Source of the DNA: Oscillibacter sp.
GTDB lineage: Bacteria; Bacillota; Clostridia; Oscillospirales; Oscillospiraceae
Length of the DNA stretch: 6,592 nt
Direction: 5' to 3'
NCBI GenBank assembly: GCA_017380995.1
Contig: JAFOCY010000037.1
Coordinates: 1-6,592, forward strand
The translations under genes and the position numbers were made by a program. Each line of letters starts with the position of its first letter. Position 1 is the first letter of the stretch. The notes below the pieces were generated by a model. That model did not search any database. It was not told the DNA's origin and saw only the letters and a list, made by a program, of their open reading frames with translations. This document shows, one piece after another, positions 1 to 5,570 of this stretch.

Positions 1-1008
1 GATGCAGGGGTCGTGGCGGCCGTGGATCTGCAGCGTGGCGTTCTCCCGGGCGGAGAGACTGACAGTATCCTGGCTGCGGGCGATGGACGGCGTGGGTTTC
101 ATGGCCACCCGGAACACGATGGGCATTCCGCTGGTGATGCCCCCCAGAGCGCCGCCGGCGTTGTTGGTCCGGGCGGTGACGGTCCCGCCATCCATTTCAA
201 AGGGGTCGTTATTTTCGCTGCCCCGCAGGGCGGAGCCTGTAAAGCCGGAGCCAAACTCAATGCCCTTGAGGCCGGGGATACCGAATATAGCGGCAGCCAG
301 GCGGTTTTCAACGCCGTCAAACATAGGCTCACCCAAGCCCGGAGGCACCCCGATGGCGGCACACTCAATGGTGCCGCCGATGCTGTCCAGGGCTTCTTTG
401 GCTTCCAGGATGGCGCGGCGCATCCGTGCGCCGGCCTCCTCGTCAATGACGGGGAACTCCTTGGCGGCGATGGCCTCGAACAGGCCCTTTGTGGGATGCA
501 GGGGGAAGCGGATATCTTCTTCCGTTCCGATGGAGGAAAGATGGGCCCCTACATAGATGCCCCGGCGGGCTAAAATTTGCTTGGCGATGCCGCCCGCCAC
601 ACACAAAGGAGCGGTCAACCGGCCGGAAAAGTGGCCGCCGCCCCGCATATCCGCGTGACCGCCCCATTTGACGGCGGCGGTGTAGTCCGCGTGGGCGGGC
701 CGGGGCTTATCCGCAAGCTCGCTGTAGTCCTTGGAGTGCTGGTCGGCGTTGGGAATGACGGCGCAGAGGGGAAAGCCGCAGGTGACGCCGCTTTCTAAGC
801 CGGAGAGGAACTCAGGGACATCCGTCTCTTTGCGGGCGGTGGTAAGGCCGCCCCGGCCACCGGGTTTGCGGCGGTCCAGAAACTGCTGCAGTTCCTCGAA
901 ATCAATGGGCTCTCCCGCGGGGAGACCGTGGATGGTGACGCCGATGGCCTTGCCGTGAGACTGGCCGAAGACGCCCACCCGGAGGATATGGCCGAATTCA
1001 GAGGACAT
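1..1008 (-). CDS. aroC: Chorismate synthase, C-terminus cut by window edge
   Basis: Catalyses the FMNH2-dependent anti-1,4-elimination of phosphate from 5-enolpyruvylshikimate 3-phosphate to give chorismate, the last common step of aromatic synthesis, in the cytosol. The 336 codons in view run open into position 1; family members are usually about 350-390 aa, so only a short tail is missing. Visible motifs are GQSHG (15-19, with catalytic-type His18), RPAHADYT (103-110, with His106), RGGGHFSGRLTA (122-133), EFGSGFTGSALRGSENNDPF (251-270), TNNAGGALGGITSGMP (281-296) and GRHDPC (330-335). The ATG at 1008-1006 has TAGGAGG eight bases upstream, inside the last aroA codons, and the first 11 nt overlap the aroA end, suggesting translational coupling. 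Oddity: the first signature has Gln16 where most family members have Glu (GESHG). Function is sure; the consequence of that change is unknown. Confidence 0.97.
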   Translation of the reverse strand, partial: MSSEFGHILRVGVFGQSHGKAIGVTIHGLPAGEPIDFEELQQFLDRRKPGGRGGLTTARKETDVPEFLSGLESGVTCGFPLCAVIPNADQHSKDYSELADKPRPAHADYTAAVKWGGHADMRGGGHFSGRLTAPLCVAGGIAKQILARRGIYVGAHLSSIGTEEDIRFPLHPTKGLFEAIAAKEFPVIDEEAGARMRRAILEAKEALDSIGGTIECAAIGVPPGLGEPMFDGVENRLAAAIFGIPGLKGIEFGSGFTGSALRGSENNDPFEMDGGTVTARTNNAGGALGGITSGMPIVFRVAMKPTPSIARSQDTVSLSARENATLQIHGRHDPCI

Positions 1009-2215
1009 CGAAGACACCTCCTAAGCGTTTGAATTCTTCAAAGAAGTTGGGGTAGGATTTGCTGACAGCCTGGGCGCCCAAAATGGTAACGGGGGCATCG
1101 GCTCTTGTTGCGGCGATGGCGGCGGCCATGACGATGCGGTGGTCGTTGGCGCCATCCACGGTGCCTCCGGTAAAGGTGCCGTCGGTGACGGTGAGGCCTT
1201 CCGGGTGTTCTTCCGCACGGATGCCAAGGCGGTGCAGCATGGCGGCCACGGTTGCAAGACGGTCGCTTTCCTTGATGCGCAGCCGGGCGCCGCCGGTAAA
1301 CTCCGTTGTCCCCCTTCTTGCCGCCGCCATCACCGCAAGGGGCGGCAGCAGGTCGGGACATGGGGAGAGGTCGATGGTTGCATCCCCGGGTCGGGCCAAT
1401 TTCCAGTAGAGGTCGGAGATGGCCTTGTCCCCCTGAGGGGAGCTGGGATTCAGACCGGAGAGAGTGAGGGGATGGTCTAAAAAGGCGGCGGCGTACCAGA
1501 AACCGGCCTGGGACCAGTCTGCCTCCACCGCGGTATCAAAGGCACGGTAAGGGGCGGGGGTGACGGTGAAGGTGCGTTCATCTACCTGCGCGGCCCGGAC
1601 ACCGGCCTTTGCCATGGCCTCGATAGTCATGGTAACGTAATCGGCGGATTCCAACGGCGTGGTGGAAACAATGGTGGAGGGTTTGTCCAACAGGGACAGG
1701 GCGAAGAGCAATCCTGTGAAAAACTGGCTGGAGACATTGCCGGGAAGACGGTACTCGCCGGGTGTCAGCTGCCCTCGAAGGGTGAGAACCCCGTCTTTCA
1801 GTTCGTGGAAGATGCCCCGCTCATCAAAGAGGTCGAAATAAGGCTTCTGTGGCCGCTCCATCAGCCGTCCGTGGCCGGTAAAGCTGCCGCCGCCCCGGAG
1901 GGCCAGCACGATGGGAATGAGGAAGCGGAGGGTGGAGCCGGATTCCCCGCAGTCCATATGGGGGAAGGGCGCGGCGGGCAGGTCCGCCCGGCGGCCGTGA
2001 AGGACGATGGCGTGATCGCCGTCGCTGCGCCAGGTACAGCCCAGAAGCTCCATGCACCGTAAGGTTGCTTCAATATCCTTGGAAAAAGAGAGGTTGGAGA
2101 TCCGGCTTTCTCCTTCCGCCAGGGCCGCCGCGATCAAAAAGCGGTGGGCCATGGATTTGCTGGGGGGAGGGGTGATGGCGCCGGAGAGGGAACAGGGGTG
2201 GATGCGGATATCCAT
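998..2215 (-). CDS. aroA: EPSP synthase (3-phosphoshikimate 1-carboxyvinyltransferase)
   Basis: Transfers the enolpyruvyl group of PEP to shikimate 3-phosphate, the sixth shikimate-pathway step. It is 405 aa, slightly short of the roughly 420-430 aa of E. coli-type enzymes. Motifs in order: PPSKSMAHR (17-25; Lys20, Ser21 and Arg25 of the substrate site), CGESGSTLRF (89-98, PEP loop), RPQKPYFDLF (121-130), GNVSSQF (159-165), PDLLPPLAV (287-295; Asp288 is the likely catalytic aspartate), RLRIKESDR (311-319, Glu316), NDHRIVM (357-363) and SKSYPNFF (385-392). The frame stays open upstream to 2482, but that stretch overlaps aroB in another frame and looks non-native. ATG at 2215 has GGAGG six bases upstream, lies one base after the aroB stop and starts the homologous region, so I chose it. 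It is the fourth structural gene of the operon. Oddity: Phe98 sits where E. coli has Pro101, next to Gly93 (E. coli Gly96); the effect on inhibitor sensitivity cannot be read from sequence. Confidence 0.97.
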   Translation of the reverse strand: MDIRIHPCSLSGAITPPPSKSMAHRFLIAAALAEGESRISNLSFSKDIEATLRCMELLGCTWRSDGDHAIVLHGRRADLPAAPFPHMDCGESGSTLRFLIPIVLALRGGGSFTGHGRLMERPQKPYFDLFDERGIFHELKDGVLTLRGQLTPGEYRLPGNVSSQFFTGLLFALSLLDKPSTIVSTTPLESADYVTMTIEAMAKAGVRAAQVDERTFTVTPAPYRAFDTAVEADWSQAGFWYAAAFLDHPLTLSGLNPSSPQGDKAISDLYWKLARPGDATIDLSPCPDLLPPLAVMAAARRGTTEFTGGARLRIKESDRLATVAAMLHRLGIRAEEHPEGLTVTDGTFTGGTVDGANDHRIVMAAAIAATRADAPVTILGAQAVSKSYPNFFEEFKRLGGVFDVL

Positions 2216-2216
2216 G

Positions 2217-3281
2217 TCAGACCTCCAGTCCCGCCCGGATGAGGGGCAGCAGTTCCCCCACCGGGATTTTTCGCAGCTCGCAGCGGCCGATAGCGGCGGG
2301 GACCACCACGGTGATGGAGTTTCCTGCGCGCTTTTTGTCCGATGCGGCGGCCTTTGCCAGGTCTTCGGCGGCAAAGTCGGTGGAAATGGGGAGGTCGTTT
2401 TTTGCAAGACAGTCGCAGATGCGCCGGGCGGTGCCGTCTTCCGCCCAGCCCAGGCGCTCCGCGGCGCGAGCCATGATGGCAAGGCCCGCCGCCACGGCGT
2501 GGCCGTGGGGGATGGCGAAATTGCTGCACTTTTCGATGGCGTGGCCGATGGTGTGGCCCAGATTCAGGCACTTGCGCTCGCCCTGCTCCTTTTCGTCTCG
2601 CTCCACAACGCCTGCCTTGTAGGCGATGCAGCGGGTGATGACTTCCTCCGGCACCAATTTGAGCGTGCCGTCCTCAAAGAGGGAGAAGAGGGACTCGTCG
2701 CAAAGGACGCCGGTCTTAATGGCCTCGGCAGCGCCGTCAGCAAAAACTGCGGGGGGCAGGGTCTTCAAACAGTCCGTATCGCAGATGACGGCAGAGGGCT
2801 GGAGAAAAACGCCTGCCAGGTTTTTGCCGTGAGCAAGGTCGATGGCGGTCTTGCCGCCGACTGAAGAGTCCACGGCGGAGAGGACTGTGGTGGGGAGCTG
2901 GACATAGCGGATGCCCCGCAGGTAAACGGCGGCGGCAAAGCCCGCCATGTCGCCGGTGACGCCGCCGCCAAGGGCGGCTACGCAGTCGGTGCGGGTGAGG
3001 TGGTTTTCCGCCAGAAACTCCAGGATCTCAGAGAGGGTGGAGAGGTTTTTGTGGCTCTCTCCGGCGGGGAACACATAGCTGCAAACGCCAAAACCTGCTT
3101 CTTTAAAGCTGGTCTTTACTGTATTTAAATATAAGGGGGCCACGGTGCTGTCAGCGATAACGGCAACTTTGCAGCTGCCCAGGGTGTTGAGGAGCAGCTG
3201 CCCGCAGCGGGGCAGGAGCTGGGTACCGATGGTCACATCGTAAGCGGGGGAGGTATGGACCTGGATGGTATGGGTAGACAT
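2217..3281 (-). CDS. aroB: 3-Dehydroquinate synthase
   Basis: Converts DAHP to 3-dehydroquinate, the second shikimate step, using NAD+ and a divalent metal (Zn or Co). At 354 aa it is full length for the bacterial family. The N-terminal nucleotide-binding half carries PAGESHK (72-78), ALGGGVTGDMAGFAAAVYLRG (103-123) and QLPTTVLSAVDSSVGGKTAI (128-147). The C-terminal half has the metal ligands: Glu186 in GAAEAIKTG, His243 in LNLGHTIGHAIE and His259 in PHGHAV. The ATG at 3281-3279 has AAAGGAG eight bases upstream. The 24-nt gap after tyrA is the largest inside the operon but holds no terminator or promoter that I can see, so the gene should be cotranscribed. The stop is one base before the aroA start. 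No frameshift or missing key residue was seen. Confidence 0.97.
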   Translation of the reverse strand: MSTHTIQVHTSPAYDVTIGTQLLPRCGQLLLNTLGSCKVAVIADSTVAPLYLNTVKTSFKEAGFGVCSYVFPAGESHKNLSTLSEILEFLAENHLTRTDCVAALGGGVTGDMAGFAAAVYLRGIRYVQLPTTVLSAVDSSVGGKTAIDLAHGKNLAGVFLQPSAVICDTDCLKTLPPAVFADGAAEAIKTGVLCDESLFSLFEDGTLKLVPEEVITRCIAYKAGVVERDEKEQGERKCLNLGHTIGHAIEKCSNFAIPHGHAVAAGLAIMARAAERLGWAEDGTARRICDCLAKNDLPISTDFAAEDLAKAAASDKKRAGNSITVVVPAAIGRCELRKIPVGELLPLIRAGLEV

Positions 3282-3305
3282 AGGGTGGGCTCCTTTCGGA
3301 AGGCG

Positions 3306-4142
3306 TTAGTTGCCGCCGGCGGCGGCTTTGGCCTCGCGGCCTTCTTTGAGGAGCTGGCGAAGGGCGGCTTCATCCTGCTGCTCCAGGGCGGTTTTGTAGG
3401 CGCTGAGATGGCCCATCAGGATATCCACCTCCCGGGTCAGATGGTCCGCGTCCGCGAGCATCAGCTCGGTCCACATATCCTCGTCCAGCCGGGCAACGCG
3501 GGTCATATCCCGGAAGCTGCCGGCGGAGAAGCCCCGGCGGCGCTGGGCCTCGGGAGACTTGACGTAGGCGCTGGAGACGATGTGGGCAAGCTGGGAGGTA
3601 TAGGCGATGATGCGGTCATGCTCCTCCGGGGTGGAGAAGGTGAGGGAGGCGAAGCCCACATCCAGGAAGAAGTCCTTCAGGGATTCCAGCAGGGGCATGT
3701 CCGTCTGATCGTCAGGAGTGAGGATCATGCTGGCGCCGACAAACAGGTCTTCCGTGGTGGCGGTGAAGCCGCTGCGTTCCCGGCCTGCCATGGGGTGGCC
3801 GCCGATGTAGGCGAAGCCATGCTCCGCCGCGATGGGGGCAAGAGCCGCCACAACGTGGCGCTTCACGCCGCAAAGGTCTACTAAAATCGCGGTCTTGGCG
3901 ATGCGGTGGGCGTTTTGCTTTACCCAGTTGATGGCGGCGCCGGGGCGGATCGCCATCAAAATCAGGTCACACTGGGGGAGAGTCTCCTCCGTCAGGGGAC
4001 CGTCAATGGCGCCGCTCATGCGGGAGAGCATCATGGTCTCGCTGTCCAGATCGGAGCCGTAAACGGTGTGGGCGGTGCGGCTTTTCGCCGCCTTGGCCAT
4101 GGAGCCGCCGATCAGGCCCAGGCCGACGATGCCAACGGTCAT
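3306..4142 (-). CDS. tyrA: Prephenate (or arogenate) dehydrogenase
   Basis: Carries out the NAD(P)+-dependent oxidative decarboxylation that commits prephenate, or arogenate, to tyrosine. It is a compact 278-aa form: a Rossmann domain (GLGLIGGS, 7-14; Asp31 at the end of the second strand in VYGSD suggests NAD+ rather than NADP+), then a helical dimerisation domain. Catalytic-region motifs are GGHPMAG (114-120, His116), SQLAHIVSSAY (183-193, His187) and GFSAGSFRDMTR (204-215, Arg211). It has neither a C-terminal ACT domain nor a fused chorismate mutase, so chorismate mutase must be encoded elsewhere. Oddity: the usual D-x-G-S-V-K segment reads DLCGVK (89-94), with Gly92 at the position where a serine assists the catalytic histidine in studied enzymes. 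The ATG lies three bases after the aroF stop, with GGAGGG seven bases upstream, so coupling is likely. Prephenate versus arogenate specificity cannot be decided from sequence. Confidence 0.93.
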   Translation of the reverse strand: MTVGIVGLGLIGGSMAKAAKSRTAHTVYGSDLDSETMMLSRMSGAIDGPLTEETLPQCDLILMAIRPGAAINWVKQNAHRIAKTAILVDLCGVKRHVVAALAPIAAEHGFAYIGGHPMAGRERSGFTATTEDLFVGASMILTPDDQTDMPLLESLKDFFLDVGFASLTFSTPEEHDRIIAYTSQLAHIVSSAYVKSPEAQRRRGFSAGSFRDMTRVARLDEDMWTELMLADADHLTREVDILMGHLSAYKTALEQQDEAALRQLLKEGREAKAAAGGN

Positions 4143-4145
4143 AGC

Positions 4146-5159
4146 TTATCCCTCCAGATCCTTCATGGCGGCGTGAAGCTTCAAAAGCTTCTTGGCCAGG
4201 GGATCGAAAACCTCGGGCTTGAGGGACTGGGAACCGTCGCACAGGGCGTGGGCGGGGTCGTTGTGGACCTCGATCTGGAGGCCTGCGCAGCCGGTGGCCA
4301 CGGCGCCCAGGGCCAAAGGCTCCACCAGCCAGCTCTTGCCGGTGGCGTGGCTGGGGTCGATGATGATGGGCAGATGCGTCAGCTTTTTCATAACGGGAAT
4401 GGCGGCCAGGTCCAGCGTGTTGCGGGTGTAGCTTTCAAAGGTGCGGATGCCCCGCTCGCACAGGATCACGTTTTCATTGCCGCCGGACATCACGTACTCG
4501 GCGCTCATGAGCCACTCCTCGTATGTGGCAGACATACCGCGCTTGATCATAACGGGCCGGTCCTGATGACCCACGGCCTTGAGAAGGTCAAAGTTTTGCA
4601 TATTGCGGGCGCCGATCTGGATCACATCCACATCCTTGAACAGGGGCAGCTGGCTCAGGTCCATCAGCTCTGTCACGATGGGAAGGCCTGTCTCCTGACG
4701 GGCGACCTTCAGGATCTCCAGACCACGCTGGCCCAGGCCCTGGAAGGAGTAGGGGGAGGTGCGGGGCTTGAAGGCGCCGCCGCGCAGCATGGTGGCGCCG
4801 CTGGCCTTCACGGCCCTGGCAATGGCCACCACCTGCTCCTCGGTCTCCACGGAGCAGGGGCCTGCCATGATGGTGAGGTTGTCGCCGCCGATGGTGGTGC
4901 AGCCCAGGTCGATGATAGTGTCCTCGGGATGGAACTTGCGGTTGGCGTTCTTATAAGGCTCCTGGACGCGCTTTACGCTCTCCACGATGTCCAGGGCGGC
5001 GATCAGGTCGCCGTCCAGCTTGGAGGTATCGCCCACCAGACCCAAAATGGTGTTGGAGTGGCCGATGCTCTCATGGATGACGATGTTTTTTTCCTGCAAC
5101 CATGCCTTCAGACTTTCCAGCTGGGCCTGGTTGGGATCATGCTTCAGGACGACGATCAT
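4146..5159 (-). CDS. aroF: DAHP synthase, type I-beta with N-terminal regulatory-type domain
   Basis: 3-Deoxy-7-phosphoheptulonate synthase condenses PEP and erythrose 4-phosphate, the entry step of the shikimate pathway. It has 337 residues. Residues 1 to about 70 (MIVVLKHDP..., VGDTSKL, IVESVKRVQEPYK) match the ferredoxin-like extension known from Thermotoga-type enzymes, where it mediates tyrosine/phenylalanine feedback. The TIM barrel from about 80 carries IMAGPCSVE (97-105), LRGGAFKPRTSPYSFQGLG (125-143), QIGARNMQN (181-189), IKRGMSATYEEW (205-216), DPSHATG (268-274) and LQIEVHNDP (294-302). Metal ligands by family analogy are Cys102, His271, Glu297 and Asp308. AAGGAGG lies eight bases before the ATG. 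It is the first structural gene of the aro operon, directly downstream of the leader-peptide attenuator, so its transcription is the step that attenuator would control. A KDO8P-synthase role is unlikely given the N-terminal domain and the context. Confidence 0.96.
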   Translation of the reverse strand: MIVVLKHDPNQAQLESLKAWLQEKNIVIHESIGHSNTILGLVGDTSKLDGDLIAALDIVESVKRVQEPYKNANRKFHPEDTIIDLGCTTIGGDNLTIMAGPCSVETEEQVVAIARAVKASGATMLRGGAFKPRTSPYSFQGLGQRGLEILKVARQETGLPIVTELMDLSQLPLFKDVDVIQIGARNMQNFDLLKAVGHQDRPVMIKRGMSATYEEWLMSAEYVMSGGNENVILCERGIRTFESYTRNTLDLAAIPVMKKLTHLPIIIDPSHATGKSWLVEPLALGAVATGCAGLQIEVHNDPAHALCDGSQSLKPEVFDPLAKKLLKLHAAMKDLEG

Positions 5160-5191
5160 AAGTAGTTCCTCCTTAAAATTTCCGCAGATGC

Positions 5192-5220
5192 AAAAAACCC
5201 GTGGCCGGTCTGGCCACGGG
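5192..5220 (-). terminator. Rho-independent terminator/attenuator ahead of aroF
   Basis: Read on the minus strand, the arms CCCGTGGCC (5220-5212) and GGCCACGGG (5206-5198) form a perfect 9-bp, very GC-rich stem around a 5-nt loop (AGACC). It is followed immediately by six T (5197-5192). It ends 17 bases before the aroF Shine-Dalgarno and no complete upstream gene needs terminating, apart from the 32-codon leader ORF. That placement is typical of an attenuator rather than an operon-end terminator. The plus-strand reading has no T tract after the stem, so it does not serve transcription in the other direction. Confidence 0.92.
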
Positions 5221-5334
5221 TATCATGTACGGGTGGTATTCGACCACTTCTTCCTTACACGCCGGTGTTTTCAGCCAAACCGAAATAAGCCTTACCATAA
5301 AAATAGGCAAAGCTAAAGTAGCGGTATTCAGCTG
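5205..5334 (-). promoter_or_regulatory. Mutually exclusive attenuator pairings (segments 1, 2 and 3)
   Basis: Three leader-RNA segments can pair in alternative ways. Segment 2 (5283-5272, TCGGTTTGGCTG, leader codons 24-28) pairs with segment 3 (5216-5205, TGGCCAGACCGG, terminator 5' arm plus loop) over 12 contiguous positions. The core, CGGTTTGGC with GCCAGACCG, is 9 bp with one G-U; the flanking three pairs are wobbles. This pairing would destroy the terminator. Segment 1 (5334-5322, CAGCTGAATACCG, codons 7-11) can pair with segment 2 through CAGC/GCTG and ACCG/CGGT around an internal loop, freeing the terminator when the leader is not translated. All pairings were found by eye; no folding energies were computed. 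Confidence 0.72.
5233..5247 (-). promoter_or_regulatory. Small hairpin between leader stop and terminator
   Basis: On the minus strand GTGGT (5247-5243) and ACCAC (5237-5233) form a 5-bp stem with a CGAAT loop. It starts eight bases after the leader stop codon and ends 13 bases before the terminator stem. By position it could pause RNA polymerase so that it stays in step with the leader ribosome, but the stem is short and may be chance. Confidence 0.35.
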
Positions 5335-5353
5335 CGCGGACGATCATGGTCAT
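5255..5353 (-). CDS. Tyr/Phe-rich leader peptide of the aro operon
   Basis: A 32-codon ORF, too short for ordinary gene finders, starts at ATG 5353-5351 and ends at TAA 5257-5255. Residues 10-24 read YRYFSFAYFYGKAYF: five Tyr (2 TAC, 3 TAT) and four Phe (3 TTT, 1 TTC) in 15 codons, with no Trp anywhere. The AAGGA motif nine bases before the first ATG favours that start over the in-frame ATG at 5347. The product is probably not functional as a protein. It looks like a sensor whose translation reports charged tRNA-Tyr and tRNA-Phe, the end products of the operon's pathway. When a ribosome waits at codons 10-19, the following codons 24-28 stay free to form the antiterminator, so aroF and downstream genes would be transcribed. 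I know of no named family for it; the assignment rests on composition, position and the attenuator downstream. Confidence 0.85.
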   Translation of the reverse strand: MTMIVRAAEYRYFSFAYFYGKAYFGLAENTGV

Positions 5354-5361
5354 GGTCAGCG

Positions 5362-5373
5362 TTCCTTTCGGAA
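5362..5373 (-). promoter_or_regulatory. Leader-peptide ribosome binding site in a possible GAAA-loop hairpin
   Basis: The minus strand reads TTCC-GAAA-GGAA, a 4-bp stem with a GNRA-type tetraloop that includes most of the AAAGGA Shine-Dalgarno of the leader ORF. Spacing from GGA (5365-5363) to the first ATG is nine bases, which decides the start. The hairpin is short and would only weakly mask the site. Confidence 0.45.
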
Positions 5374-5381
5374 GTCTTTAG

Positions 5382-5394
5382 ATGCTTAAAGCAT
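5382..5394. repeat. Perfect 13-bp inverted repeat over the aro -10 region
   Basis: ATGCTT (5382-5387) and AAGCAT (5389-5394) are perfect inverted copies around a single A. The element overlaps the proposed -10 hexamer and the predicted start of the minus-strand transcript. By position it could be an operator for a dimeric repressor, or a chance AT-rich palindrome; no regulator gene is nearby to support a choice. Confidence 0.45.
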
Positions 5395-5418
5395 AACACT
5401 TTACCAAGCAAATGAAAA
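5390..5418 (-). promoter_or_regulatory. Probable promoter of the aro operon
   Basis: On the minus strand TTTTCA (5418-5413) and TATGCT (5395-5390) are separated by 17 bases, each matching four of six sigma-70/sigma-A consensus positions. A TG one base before the -10 (5398-5397) gives an extended -10 element. AT-rich sequence with A tracts lies upstream (5420-5455). Transcription would start near 5383, about 30 nt before the leader ATG, which fits a short leader RNA. No better candidate was seen between here and the leader ORF. Confidence 0.6.
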
Positions 5419-5506
5419 TTGTGAGTTTTTACAAATACACAGGCTTTTTTTGACGTCTGCGATAAAGATGAATCTTTGGCGGCAGGAGAGAAAGCGGACG
5501 CTCGTC

Positions 5507-5535
5507 TTGACTTCTATTTCTGTACCCATTACAAT
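5507..5535 (+). promoter_or_regulatory. Promoter of the lrgA-lrgB operon
   Basis: TTGACT (5507-5512) and TACAAT (5530-5535) with an optimal 17-base spacer match five of six consensus positions each. The predicted start is near 5542, leaving a leader of about 29 nt before the lrgA ATG. It is divergent from the aro promoter, with the two -35 elements roughly 90 bp apart. The stretch between them (5419-5506) holds no ORF or clear hairpin that I can support. Confidence 0.8.
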
Positions 5536-5570
5536 AAAAACCACGGATTTTAACAAAAGGTTGTGTTTTT

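Noticed and set aside
13..573. Plus-strand open frames opposite aroC
   Set aside because: They are antisense shadows of the chorismate synthase gene, with no ribosome binding site and no recognisable domain.
2216..2482. N-terminal extension of aroA to an upstream ATG
   Set aside because: The extra 89 codons lie in another frame of aroB and have no EPSP synthase similarity, and ATG 2215 has a proper ribosome binding site and starts the conserved domain.
2052..2864. 270-codon plus-strand open frame opposite aroB and the aroA start
   Set aside because: Low-complexity Gly/Ala/Val product without family motifs; the opposite strand is conserved aroB with all metal ligands.
3906..5165. 419-codon plus-strand open frame opposite aroF and tyrA
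   Set aside because: It is a shadow of GC-rich coding sequence, full of Gly, His and Gln with no recognisable domain, while the minus strand carries clear DAHP synthase and TyrA motifs.
5231..5238. GGGTGGTA, resembling the core of a T-box sequence, near aroF
   Set aside because: It reads on the plus strand, whereas aroF is transcribed from the minus strand, and the following ACCGCG part is missing. The minus-strand sequence is part of the small hairpin after the leader ORF.
5433..5451. T-rich tracts that might end a plus-strand transcript
   Set aside because: No GC-rich stem precedes them and no plus-strand gene lies upstream; they are better read as AT-rich DNA upstream of the two divergent promoters.
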